DNA of 60,127 nucleotides from an uncultured Nonlabens sp. (lineage in GTDB: Bacteria; Bacteroidota; Bacteroidia; Flavobacteriales; Flavobacteriaceae): assembly GCF_947495285.1 (NCBI RefSeq), contig NZ_CANLXZ010000019.1:1-60127 (forward strand), written 5' to 3'. Positions within the stretch are counted from its first letter, which is position 1. The number at the start of each line of letters is the position of its first letter. Below the pieces are notes generated by a model, which worked only from the letters and a program-made list of their open reading frames with translations, made no database searches and was not told the origin of the DNA. Made by a program: the position numbers and the translations under genes. This document shows, one piece after another, positions 52,349-60,037 of the stretch.

Positions 52349-54040
52349 CTAGTCTCTAGTTAACTTCTTGTAACGTATTCTTTTAGGTGCGTGATCACCT
52401 AAACGTTTTTTCTTATTCTCCTCATATTCAGTAAAACTACCTTCAAAAGAATAGATTTGAGAATCTCCTTCAAATGCTATGATATGCGTACAAACTCTAT
52501 CTAAGAACCATCTATCATGCGATATAATTACTGCACAACCAGCAAAGTTATCTAGACCTTCTTCTAGTGCTCTCAAAGTGTTTACATCAAGATCATTAGT
52601 AGGTTCATCTAGTAATAGTACATTACCTTCTTCTTTAAGAGTCATGGCTAGGTGTAAACGGTTGCGCTCTCCACCAGAAAGTGTAGACACCTTCTTATTT
52701 TGCTCACTACCAGAGAAGTTAAAACGACTTAAATATGCTCTAGAATTAACCATTTTACCACCCATCATAATCATGTCCTGACCGTCAGAAAAGTTTTCCC
52801 AAATAGATTTATTTGCATCTATATTAGAGTGTGATTGATCTACATAGGCCAGTTGTACCGTTTCTCCTACAGTAAAAGAACCTTTGTCCGGTTGTTCTTG
52901 ATCCATGATCATTTTAAAAATGGTCGTTTTACCAGCACCGTTAGGCCCTATAATACCTACTATACCATTTTGTGGTAATACAAAGTTCAAGTCTTCATAA
53001 AGTAACTTATCGCCAAAGGCTTTACTCACTCCATTTGCCTCAATAACATTTGTACCTAAACGTGGCCCATTAGGAATGTAGATCTCTAGTTTTTCTTCTT
53101 TAACTTTTTGATCTTCATTTAAAAGCTTGTCATAATTGCTTAGACGTGCTTTTTGTTTCGTCTGGCGACCTTTTGCTCCCTGACGTACCCAGTCCAATTC
53201 TCTTTTAAGAGTTTTTTGTCTTTTAGACTCTGACTTTTCTTCTTTTGCCAGACGGTCTCCTTTTTGCTCTAACCAGCTAGAATAATTCCCTTTCCATGGA
53301 ATACCTTCTCCACGGTCTAGTTCTAGAATCCATCCTGCAACGTTATCTAAGAAATATCTATCGTGAGTTACTGCGATTACCGTTCCTTTATATTGAGCAA
53401 GGTGCTGTTCTAACCATAATACAGACTCTGCATCAAGGTGGTTAGTAGGCTCATCTAGTAAAAGAATTTCTGGTTGTTGTAATAATAATCTACATAATGC
53501 CACACGACGTCTCTCACCACCAGACAGGTTTTTGATCTCTGCTTCTCCTGGTGGCGTACGCAGCGCATCCATCGCTATTTCTAGTTTAGTATCTAGTTCC
53601 CATGCGTTTAATGCATCTATTTTATCTTGAAGAACAGCCTGACGATTCATCAGTTTCTCCATTTTATCAGCATCAGTATACACCTCTTCTAGACCAAAGT
53701 CGTCGTTGATCTTATTATACTCATTTAGTACCGCAACAGTCTCTGCCACACCTTCACGTACTATTTCCATAACGGTTTTAGTCTCGTCCAGTTGTGGTTC
53801 TTGCTCTAGATAACCTACATTATAACCTGGTAAAAAATTAATATCTCCTTGATAGTTTTTTTCTATCCCAGCGATAATCTTCATCAGTGTGGACTTACCA
53901 GAACCATTAAGTCCTAGAATACCAATTTTTGCACCATAGAAAAAACTAAGGTGAATATTTTTTAAAACTTGTTTTCCAGTACTTTGATAAGTCTTTGAAA
54001 GACCAGACATGGAAAAAATGACTTGTTTATCGTCGCTCAT
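52349..54040 (-). CDS. ettA: Energy-dependent translational throttle protein EttA
   Basis: This ABC-F protein gates ribosomes according to ATP/ADP level and acts at the E site. Two nucleotide-binding domains are seen: GLNGSGKS (about 43-50) with [16 protein letters not shown] and [24 protein letters not shown] (about 361-368) with LSGGERNRLHLAMTL and VLLLDEPTNDLDVNT. The linker between them and the 563-residue length fit EttA better than Uup or ABCF3. It overlaps the upstream 139-aa gene by 14 bp. Confidence 0.94.
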   Translation of the reverse strand: MSDDKQVIFSMSGLSKTYQSTGKQVLKNIHLSFFYGAKIGILGLNGSGKSTLMKIIAGIEKNYQGDINFLPGYNVGYLEQEPQLDETKTVMEIVREGVAETVAVLNEYNKINDDFGLEEVYTDADKMEKLMNRQAVLQDKIDALNAWELDTKLEIAMDALRTPPGEAEIKNLSGGERRRVALCRLLLQQPEILLLDEPTNHLDAESVLWLEQHLAQYKGTVIAVTHDRYFLDNVAGWILELDRGEGIPWKGNYSSWLEQKGDRLAKEEKSESKRQKTLKRELDWVRQGAKGRQTKQKARLSNYDKLLNEDQKVKEEKLEIYIPNGPRLGTNVIEANGVSKAFGDKLLYEDLNFVLPQNGIVGIIGPNGAGKTTIFKMIMDQEQPDKGSFTVGETVQLAYVDQSHSNIDANKSIWENFSDGQDMIMMGGKMVNSRAYLSRFNFSGSEQNKKVSTLSGGERNRLHLAMTLKEEGNVLLLDEPTNDLDVNTLRALEEGLDNFAGCAVIISHDRWFLDRVCTHIIAFEGDSQIYSFEGSFTEYEENKKKRLGDHAPKRIRYKKLTRD

Positions 54041-54446
54041 TTGATGTGCTTTTTTCTTGTAATATTTTATATAATTGGGTTAAGGATTTGTCTTGGTACC
54101 GCTTTCGCGAAAGCGTAACCGCATCCATCCCTTTAGATTTAATATAAAGCCCCTTATCAGAAAGATCCAGTTGCTCTAATTCTTTAAAAGTAAAACCAAA
54201 AGTTTTTCTACCTATTAATTTTACTGTGATCGATTTATGACTGTAAGAAGCAGAATTGCGTGTAGTAAAACCTTCAAAATTAAGGAGATAAAATAAGGTT
54301 ACTGCAACTAGCGCCATTATAGAACTGTACATTCTTAGATCATTAAAGAAAAGTACCGCAGCGCAAATAAGGATTATAAAGGCTAGTCCTAGTATAATTT
54401 TATGACGCAAAGTGTTTAAATCTTTAAAATGAATAACCTCCTTCAC
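54027..54446 (-). CDS. Small membrane protein of unknown function upstream of ettA
   Basis: This 139-residue protein starts with a GTG at 54446, directly after the stop of the small gene upstream. Two helices (about 17-34 and 37-53) are followed by a soluble part with a PH-like pattern (SYSHKSITVKLIGRKTFGFTFKELEQLDLSDKGLYIKS). Not assigned to a family. It overlaps ettA by 14 bp, so it is cotranscribed. The palindrome encodes LSRKR near its C-terminus. Confidence 0.65.
   Translation of the reverse strand: MKEVIHFKDLNTLRHKIILGLAFIILICAAVLFFNDLRMYSSIMALVAVTLFYLLNFEGFTTRNSASYSHKSITVKLIGRKTFGFTFKELEQLDLSDKGLYIKSKGMDAVTLSRKRYQDKSLTQLYKILQEKSTSNERR
54100..54115. repeat. Dispersed 16-bp palindrome, copy 13 (in the gene before ettA)
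   Basis: Exact CGCTTTCGCGAAAGCG, read as T-LSRKR-Y near the C-terminus of the 139-residue membrane protein. Confidence 0.97.
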
Positions 54447-54626
54447 TTACACTCTACCTTTAAGTGCATTAAAAACCCAGGCTATCGCAAAGAAACCTAG
54501 TCCTATTGCTGCAAAACCAAATCCTACGTCTGTATAACGGTATGCTCCTAATGCTATTAGGCCTACTCCTATTATTATCATGACTAATGTAGCCCATCCT
54601 AATACCCCATTCTTGTTCAATGCCAT
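54447..54626 (-). CDS. 59-residue membrane protein (CAL67264-like family)
   Basis: The minus strand encodes MALNKNGVLGWATLVMIIIG and two helices (about 10-27, 34-52), ending in the basic NALKGRV. It closely resembles the small Bacteroidota family I recall as 'CAL67264 family membrane protein'; that name is from memory. Its stop is followed immediately by the GTG of the next gene. A TATATTTG string at 54644-54651 is a good -7 element 17 bp before the start. First gene of the unit leading to ettA. Confidence 0.7.
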   Translation of the reverse strand: MALNKNGVLGWATLVMIIIGVGLIALGAYRYTDVGFGFAAIGLGFFAIAWVFNALKGRV

Positions 54627-54766
54627 AGTTCAAAATTAGTTTGCAAATATAAGCAGTAAACTAAATCTTTAGGCCTTTTAAACAGTCGTTAAACGGTGAT
54701 TTTAATAGATAGCTATAAATTATTGATAACTTATTTAAAGTTTAATAAGGTGGACGCATTATAAAA

Positions 54767-55555
54767 TTACCAGCTACCACCAGCACCACCGCCACCAAAA
54801 CCACCACCGCCGAAACCGCCAAAACTACCACCGCCGAAGCCACCTGAAGAGCCACCGCCAAAGCTACCGCCGCCAAAACCGCCGCGCCCCATATTACTTA
54901 AAATAATAATATCGAGTAATGAACCACCAGAACTTCCTCTACTTCCATTATTGCCATTTCCTTTGTTTTTAACATTCATAATAATGAAAAATAAAAACAC
55001 TGCAAATACTAACAAAACACTCCATGGAAATGGTTTTGTACTACCAGCGGTACCTTTAAACTCGCCTTTTAGGGTTTTAAAAATAGCGTCTGCTCCTAGG
55101 TTTAAACCGTTGTAATAATTGCTATTTTTAAAGTTAGGAATTAAGACTCTGTTCACTATACGCTCTGCATCTCTATCTGACATTATAGATTCTATCCCGT
55201 AACCAGTATTGATATCTACCTGTCTATCATTTATGGCTAGAATGAGTAATATTCCATTGTCCTTTCCTTTCTGGCCTATTCCCCATTCTTGTCCCCATCT
55301 AGCGCCTAAACGATCTAGCTCTTCACCATTTGATGATTTTATGGTAGCAAAAACTAGTTGTGTAGAAGTAGTGTCTGCATACCGTTTCAGTTTATTATTA
55401 AGAGATGTTCTTTGCACAGGTGTAAGCACCTGGCCCGCATCATAAACATATGGTGTTGGTGAACTGCTACCTGGTTTCTCTGGAATGGTAAATTGTCCAA
55501 GAGCAAGATTTGAAAAACCTATGAATGCGATTAAGATATGGAATAAACACCTCAT
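54767..55555 (-). CDS. TPM domain protein with Gly-rich tail (YgcG-like)
   Basis: This 262-residue protein has a signal peptide (about 1-20). The TPM domain runs from about 38 to 165 (VYDAGQVLTPVQRTSLNNKL, WGIGQKGKDNGILLILAINDRQVDINTGYGIE), with one helix at about 178-192. A very long Gly-rich tail (GGGSFGGGSSGGFGGG) ends the protein. TPM proteins are membrane-bound, of unclear role, and often encoded next to LemA as here. It overlaps the previous gene by one base. Confidence 0.88.
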   Translation of the reverse strand: MRCLFHILIAFIGFSNLALGQFTIPEKPGSSSPTPYVYDAGQVLTPVQRTSLNNKLKRYADTTSTQLVFATIKSSNGEELDRLGARWGQEWGIGQKGKDNGILLILAINDRQVDINTGYGIESIMSDRDAERIVNRVLIPNFKNSNYYNGLNLGADAIFKTLKGEFKGTAGSTKPFPWSVLLVFAVFLFFIIMNVKNKGNGNNGSRGSSGGSLLDIIILSNMGRGGFGGGSFGGGSSGGFGGGSFGGFGGGGFGGGGAGGSW

Positions 55556-55992
55556 TAACTTACAGATATTTCGTCAGGAAGTTCATTCACATCATTCTCA
55601 TCCCATGGGAAATAAGTTGCAAGTTTTTCACTTACGAGCTCTATTCCTTGAACGAGTCCGTTTTGGAATTCGCTTTCGCGAAAGCGAGACAAAACAACAT
55701 CTTTTACAGACGTCCAGAAGTCATCTCCTACTTTTGCATGTATACCTTTATCACCTATGAGGGCAAATTTCTTGTCATTTACGGCAACGTAGAAAAGAAT
55801 CCCATTCTCTTCTTTAGTATTATCCATTTTTAATAAATGAAACAATTCTTGAGCACGAGTGATGGGCGCATCGCAATGCGACTCTAGATGCACACGTATT
55901 TCACCACTGGTTAGTGACTCTGCTTTACGTATGGCATCTACTATCGCTTTTTCTTGTGATGCTGTAAGGAAATCTTCTACTTTAACTGACAT
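55555..55992 (-). CDS. TPM domain protein, cytosolic
   Basis: This 145-residue protein has a TPM domain without signal peptide or anchor: DFLTASQEKAIVDAIRKAESLTSGEIRVHLES and NGILFYVAVNDKKFALIGDKGIHAKVG. It is the second gene of the LemA-TPM-TPM unit, 2 bp after lemA and overlapping the next gene by one base. The palindrome encodes RFRES in the helix before FQNGLVQGIE. Confidence 0.88.
   Translation of the reverse strand: MSVKVEDFLTASQEKAIVDAIRKAESLTSGEIRVHLESHCDAPITRAQELFHLLKMDNTKEENGILFYVAVNDKKFALIGDKGIHAKVGDDFWTSVKDVVLSRFRESEFQNGLVQGIELVSEKLATYFPWDENDVNELPDEISVS
55671..55686. repeat. Dispersed 16-bp palindrome, copy 14 (in TPM gene)
   Basis: Exact CGCTTTCGCGAAAGCG, read as S-RFRES-E in a helix of the cytosolic TPM protein. 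Confidence 0.97.
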
Positions 55993-55994
55993 GG

Positions 55995-56606
55995 TTAATC
56001 GTTGCCAAATAGGTCACCTACATCTGGAGCTTTTTCTGCACCTGCGTCTGCCTGATAGAATCCTGAAGGATTAAAGTCAAAAATACCTGCTAATAAATTA
56101 CCAGGAAATTTTTTAATATGAATGTTATAAGATCCTACAGCGCCGTTATAGCGGTTACGTTCTACGTTAATACGGTTTTCTGTACGTTCTAATTCATTGA
56201 TCAATTCAAAGAAATTTTCATTTGCCTTTAAATCTGGATAATTCTCATAAGTAGCAAGAAGTCTACCTAAACCTGAGCTTACCTGGCTTTGCGCCTGTGA
56301 GAATGCAGCTAGGTTTTCTTCTGTAAGATTAGTTGCGTCTACATCTATGGCTACTTGAGTAGCTTTGGCTCTTGCTTCTATCACACCTATTAAAGTTTCC
56401 TGCTCAAACTCTGCATATTTCTTAGCCGTAGAAACAATGTTAGGAATTAAATCGTTACGTCGTTGATAGCTACTCTCTACATTTGCCCATGCGCCGCCTA
56501 CGCCTTCACTTAAACTTACCGCACTATTGTACCAGTAAATACCATAAATAACTATTATTCCTAGTATTATTCCTGCTAGACCTAATCCACCACCTATTTT
56601 TTGCAT
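55995..56606 (-). CDS. LemA family protein
   Basis: This 203-residue protein has an N-terminal membrane helix (about 8-27) and a long helical domain with the LemA signature VESSYQRRNDLIPNIVSTAKKYAEFEQETL, LLATYENYPDLKANENFFELINELERTENRI and YNGAVGSYN. It is the first gene of the LemA-TPM-TPM unit. A TAACTTTG string at 56642-56649 is a likely -7 element. Confidence 0.94.
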   Translation of the reverse strand: MQKIGGGLGLAGIILGIIVIYGIYWYNSAVSLSEGVGGAWANVESSYQRRNDLIPNIVSTAKKYAEFEQETLIGVIEARAKATQVAIDVDATNLTEENLAAFSQAQSQVSSGLGRLLATYENYPDLKANENFFELINELERTENRINVERNRYNGAVGSYNIHIKKFPGNLLAGIFDFNPSGFYQADAGAEKAPDVGDLFGND

Positions 56607-56674
56607 CTATAAATTTTTTATTATTTATTAATTTTTACAACCAAAGTTACATGAAAATTAGAAACCTGCTTTAC

Positions 56675-57511
56675 TTATATAGTTAAGTCGGTATTTTTAG
56701 GTTGTAAACTTTGTAAGTACTCTGGCGTTTTTAATAGTCTAGAACCATACCAAGAGAACAGTTCTCCATCTACCACTTTAAAATCTGGTATAACATTAGG
56801 TTTTACAGGATCCTGAGATGGTGCTGTGAGAAAGGCTAGTTTCATCTCGGCAATATCATCTGTAGTAAACGGATAAGGCTCTGAAGATAAGAAAACAGCA
56901 TCTGGCTGTAACTTTATCATTGCCTCCATATCTAATTCTGGATATCTAGTAAGATCTTGAGCCGCATTAGAAAAACCTGCTCTTGCCAGCATGTCATTAA
57001 TAAAGGTACCTGTACCGACTGCCATGTATGGCTTTTTCCAGATAAGGTAAAGTGCTTTATGATTCACTTCTGGTTTTGATAAAGTTTTAAATGCGCTAGA
57101 AATATTGCGTATCAGGGATTTTGCTTTAAACTTAGTTCCTGTTATTTCTCCTACATCTGCTATCATCTCTAGAGCCTGTTGTAGAGTATCAATATCAGAC
57201 ACATAGGTAGGTGCGATGTGATCACAAAATTCAACGATTTTCTGATTATTTTCTTCTCTGTTACAAATAATAAGATCTGGCTGTAATTCTATAATGCGAG
57301 ATTCTACTATTTTTTTAGTTCCACCTACTACGGTTTTCTCATCTATTAACCCTGCTGGATGTATGCAGTAACGAGTCACACCTACGAGTCTATCTGCTAG
57401 ACCTAAGTCTATAAGTAATTCTGTCTGAGATGGTACAAGTGATATGATACGTTGTGGTAGTTGATCTAATGCGATCATTCTACCTAATTGATCTGGTATT
57501 TTACAAAACAT
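56675..57511 (-). CDS. BtuF-like metal/cobalamin-binding protein, apparently cytosolic
   Basis: This 278-residue protein resembles class III (helical backbone) substrate-binding proteins: PQRIISLVPSQTELLIDLGL, VGVTRYCIHPAG, ELQPDLIICNREENN, and the C-terminal GTFINDMLARAGFSNAAQD. It has no signal peptide or lipobox, so it seems to stay in the cytosol, unlike BtuF. It overlaps the stop of the 50-residue gene upstream by one base. The ligand is unknown; cobalamin is a guess. Confidence 0.82.
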   Translation of the reverse strand: MFCKIPDQLGRMIALDQLPQRIISLVPSQTELLIDLGLADRLVGVTRYCIHPAGLIDEKTVVGGTKKIVESRIIELQPDLIICNREENNQKIVEFCDHIAPTYVSDIDTLQQALEMIADVGEITGTKFKAKSLIRNISSAFKTLSKPEVNHKALYLIWKKPYMAVGTGTFINDMLARAGFSNAAQDLTRYPELDMEAMIKLQPDAVFLSSEPYPFTTDDIAEMKLAFLTAPSQDPVKPNVIPDFKVVDGELFSWYGSRLLKTPEYLQSLQPKNTDLTI

Positions 57512-57663
57512 TAATCTAGTGCGTTTTTAGTTACCCATAATTTGTATCCAAAAATTGCCAATTGCAATTTACTTGCTTTAGCTAGATCTAATCGCTTTTT
57601 TGTAAAGCTGGGTAAGACTGCTTTATTTAATAGTGCTAGTATTTTGAATACATCTTTCTTCAT
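57511..57663 (-). CDS. 50-residue basic protein coupled to the BtuF-like gene
   Basis: The minus strand encodes MKKDVFKILALLNKAVLPSF and continues to KLWVTKNALD, 50 residues. It resembles a short conserved flavobacterial protein that some databases label 'SsrA-binding protein' although it is not SmpB; I recall this label from memory. TACATTTG at 57668-57675 could be a -7 element, leaving almost no leader. The TAATG overlap indicates coupling to the next gene. Confidence 0.65.
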   Translation of the reverse strand: MKKDVFKILALLNKAVLPSFTKKRLDLAKASKLQLAIFGYKLWVTKNALD

Positions 57664-57706
57664 ACATCAAATGTAAGGTTTTGTAAGTCTTTCTTAGGTA
57701 TTAAAT

Positions 57707-57738
57707 AGGAAAACCCCATTCTAAAGGCTGGAATGGGG
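57707..57738 (-). terminator. Terminator after the M56 peptidase gene
   Basis: CCCCATTC / GAATGGGG with a 9-base loop, followed on the minus strand by TTTTCC, about 30 bp past the M56 stop. Confidence 0.65.
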
Positions 57739-57766
57739 TCTACCGTTAATCAAAATATGTTTTTAA

Positions 57767-60037
57767 TTACTTATACGGTATCATGCTTATAGATGGTGAA
57801 GTAGATCCTTTTTTGAAAACGATTTTTAATTCTTTATAACCTGTATTAGATTGATATGCATATTGAGAACCATCGATATGAAACTTTAATTTCACTAAGC
57901 GATTGTTTTTCATGCGATGTGTTTTTAGCCTAAAAGTGTGTCCAGCATCTTCTAAATATTGTTTAAGTCTTTCAAATTGGTTTTTTGACATGTCATCTGT
58001 TTGATATTCAGATTTTATGACAACAGAATTTCCCCCTCTATTTCTATTTAATTCATCAACTTCTAGCGCAGTTAAAGGTTCATCAGTTGACCATAAGCCA
58101 TTGGCATTATATTGATCAACCTGCGTATTACTTAAAGTCTCCTTATCAAGTAGATTACCCATTCCATCATAAAACAGCGCTTTATTGTCACTCAAAGTAA
58201 ATTGATTTTTAATAATCGAGAAATTGTACGATTTACCTTTGATTTTTACATTTTTGTAACTATCTCTTTCTGGATTTATAATTTTGTTTACAATAAATCT
58301 TTTATTTCCCGATATATCGTAAAATGCTGTAACACCATTTTCTGACACATAAAAATAAGCTCCATTATTATACGCATAGCCAGAATACACGCCATCTTTT
58401 CCAGAGTTATCTCGCTTCGCTTTCATCTCTGCAAGTCTCGCTTCTTTGATTTCTGTCCTTTTACTTATTAAGGAATCTCTACGAGCAGCATAGCCAGCTT
58501 TCATTTCTGCGCGTTTTTTAAGTATTTCTTGTTTTTTAGACATTATCAAATCTTGACGATTATCTATATCAGTATTTTTAGTGGTAATAAGAACGACGCC
58601 ATTCTTTGCCGCATTACCATAAAGAGAAGTTGCTTCTTTATCTTTTAATTCAGTTAAACTTTTAATGAGCTTAGGGTCGATAAGATTTGTAATTTCTGCA
58701 TCGGTCTTTTTTCCATTCACTATCGTTAGAGGTGGGTTTTCACTAGAATAGAACCCTCTTTTTATTTGAGCTTTTGTAGACGGTCGATTTGAAAAAGAAC
58801 TCTCAAAAGTGTAAATTGTATTTGGATCATTAAAATTTAAAGAACTTTTATTGATAACTAAAGAGTCATTAAATGGTGTGGAACGACTTGCACTTATATA
58901 ATTAATTTTTACTGAGTCATTTTCAATACTTTTCATTTCCTGATATAATGATTGCACTATACTATCAGTATAGACCTTATCTGCATTTTGAATGGTGTAG
59001 AAAATTGAATCCTGAATAGATTTTACAATTTTTGAATTCTCTGAAATTACAGCTACAGTCTTACAACCTCCCATACTCCACGACTTAGAATCTCCCTTAA
59101 TTACTCCTTTTACACAAATTGATTTTATACCACCTGTAGCACTGTATTCCTGAGAACCTTTGTAACCGTTATTGTCATCTAGCGAAATCTTGATTCTTAC
59201 TATTTTCCCTCTTTTGATTTTAAACTTACTGTAATTAAAATCTACGTTGTATTCTTTCTTTAAATAAGTCTTCTTTTCTTCCAGATATTCCTCTGTAGAA
59301 GTAGGTTCTATCGAGAAGTTTATGGTGTGATCAAAATCTATAATAGGATCTTCACTCCACAGTTCTTGTGCTATTTCTACCTCTTCTTCTGAAGTAGTTG
59401 TTGCATTTTCAATTGTATCAATAATAGAGGATTCATCATTATTATTTGTGACAGAATCCATTTGTAGAGCATTTTCATTTTTAACATACTCTATTTCTTC
59501 CACCACATTAAAACTGTAGAGAAAAAGTACGATAACTGGTAGTATCAACGCATATTTATAGGCATTCCAGTTGGCAGACGCTTCTTTTTGTAACATAACA
59601 ATTCGTTTTTTGATAAATGGTGTGAAAAAATTATTAGCCAGTGCTGGTTGCATGTGGCTGGCGGCAGCACTTAATAAAGTGCGCTCGTAGCTTATTGCTG
59701 TAGTGTTTTTAACTTTGGCTTTTGAGTCGGCAATAAATTCTAAGTTCTCACCTATCTGCCTCTTTAACAACCACACTAGTGGGTTGATCCAGAATAAGGC
59801 TTTAAAAAGATGCGACACAATTAAATCTATAGAATGCCATTCTCTAGCATGGACTTTCTCGTGTTCTAGTATCAAATCTAGTTCTGGTGATTGCTGGTCT
59901 GACGTAGAGTAGCATATGTAGTTAAAGAAACTGAAAGGTGTCAGCTTTCGCGAAAGCGTAACTATAACAAACTTACCAGATCTCTTTTTATCACCAGAGC
60001 GTATCAACCTGCGCAGCGAACTTAATTCTACTACCAT
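57767..60037 (-). CDS. M56 family metallopeptidase with plug-like tail, N-terminus apparently missing
   Basis: This BlaR1/MecR1-type zinc peptidase (756 aa as read) shows FSFFNYICYS, then LEHEKVHAREWHSID (HExxH at 59-63) and a later NLEFIADSKAK. One helix (about 138-155) precedes a long periplasmic region. That region includes LKDKEATSLYGNAAKNGVVLITTK, which resembles the plug of SusC-type TonB receptors, and a helix with several MKA and KRD repeats (about 490-530). Homologues have about 80-100 more residues with three helices before VVELSSLRRLI. Here a TGA at 60053-60055 stops the frame 15 bp upstream. The palindrome encodes LSRKL near residue 28. Confidence 0.75.
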   Translation of the reverse strand: MVVELSSLRRLIRSGDKKRSGKFVIVTLSRKLTPFSFFNYICYSTSDQQSPELDLILEHEKVHAREWHSIDLIVSHLFKALFWINPLVWLLKRQIGENLEFIADSKAKVKNTTAISYERTLLSAAASHMQPALANNFFTPFIKKRIVMLQKEASANWNAYKYALILPVIVLFLYSFNVVEEIEYVKNENALQMDSVTNNNDESSIIDTIENATTTSEEEVEIAQELWSEDPIIDFDHTINFSIEPTSTEEYLEEKKTYLKKEYNVDFNYSKFKIKRGKIVRIKISLDDNNGYKGSQEYSATGGIKSICVKGVIKGDSKSWSMGGCKTVAVISENSKIVKSIQDSIFYTIQNADKVYTDSIVQSLYQEMKSIENDSVKINYISASRSTPFNDSLVINKSSLNFNDPNTIYTFESSFSNRPSTKAQIKRGFYSSENPPLTIVNGKKTDAEITNLIDPKLIKSLTELKDKEATSLYGNAAKNGVVLITTKNTDIDNRQDLIMSKKQEILKKRAEMKAGYAARRDSLISKRTEIKEARLAEMKAKRDNSGKDGVYSGYAYNNGAYFYVSENGVTAFYDISGNKRFIVNKIINPERDSYKNVKIKGKSYNFSIIKNQFTLSDNKALFYDGMGNLLDKETLSNTQVDQYNANGLWSTDEPLTALEVDELNRNRGGNSVVIKSEYQTDDMSKNQFERLKQYLEDAGHTFRLKTHRMKNNRLVKLKFHIDGSQYAYQSNTGYKELKIVFKKGSTSPSISMIPYK
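59943..59958. repeat. Dispersed 16-bp palindrome, copy 15 (one mismatch)
   Basis: AGCTTTCGCGAAAGCG, first base differs. Read on the minus strand as T-LSRKL in the M56 peptidase, just before the conserved PFSFF. Confidence 0.92.

Noticed and set aside
3116..59958. The palindrome as a transposable element or REP-type terminator
   Set aside because: There are no shared flanks beyond the 16 bp, no target duplications and no transposase; 12 of 15 copies are inside genes, which excludes a general terminator role.
3116..59958. The palindrome as a CRISPR repeat
   Set aside because: Spacing is kilobases and irregular, with genes between copies.
3116..59958. The palindrome as parS or a KOPS-like segregation signal
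   Set aside because: parS has a different sequence (TGTTTCACGTGAAACA) and occurs in few copies near the origin; KOPS must be directional, and a palindrome cannot be.
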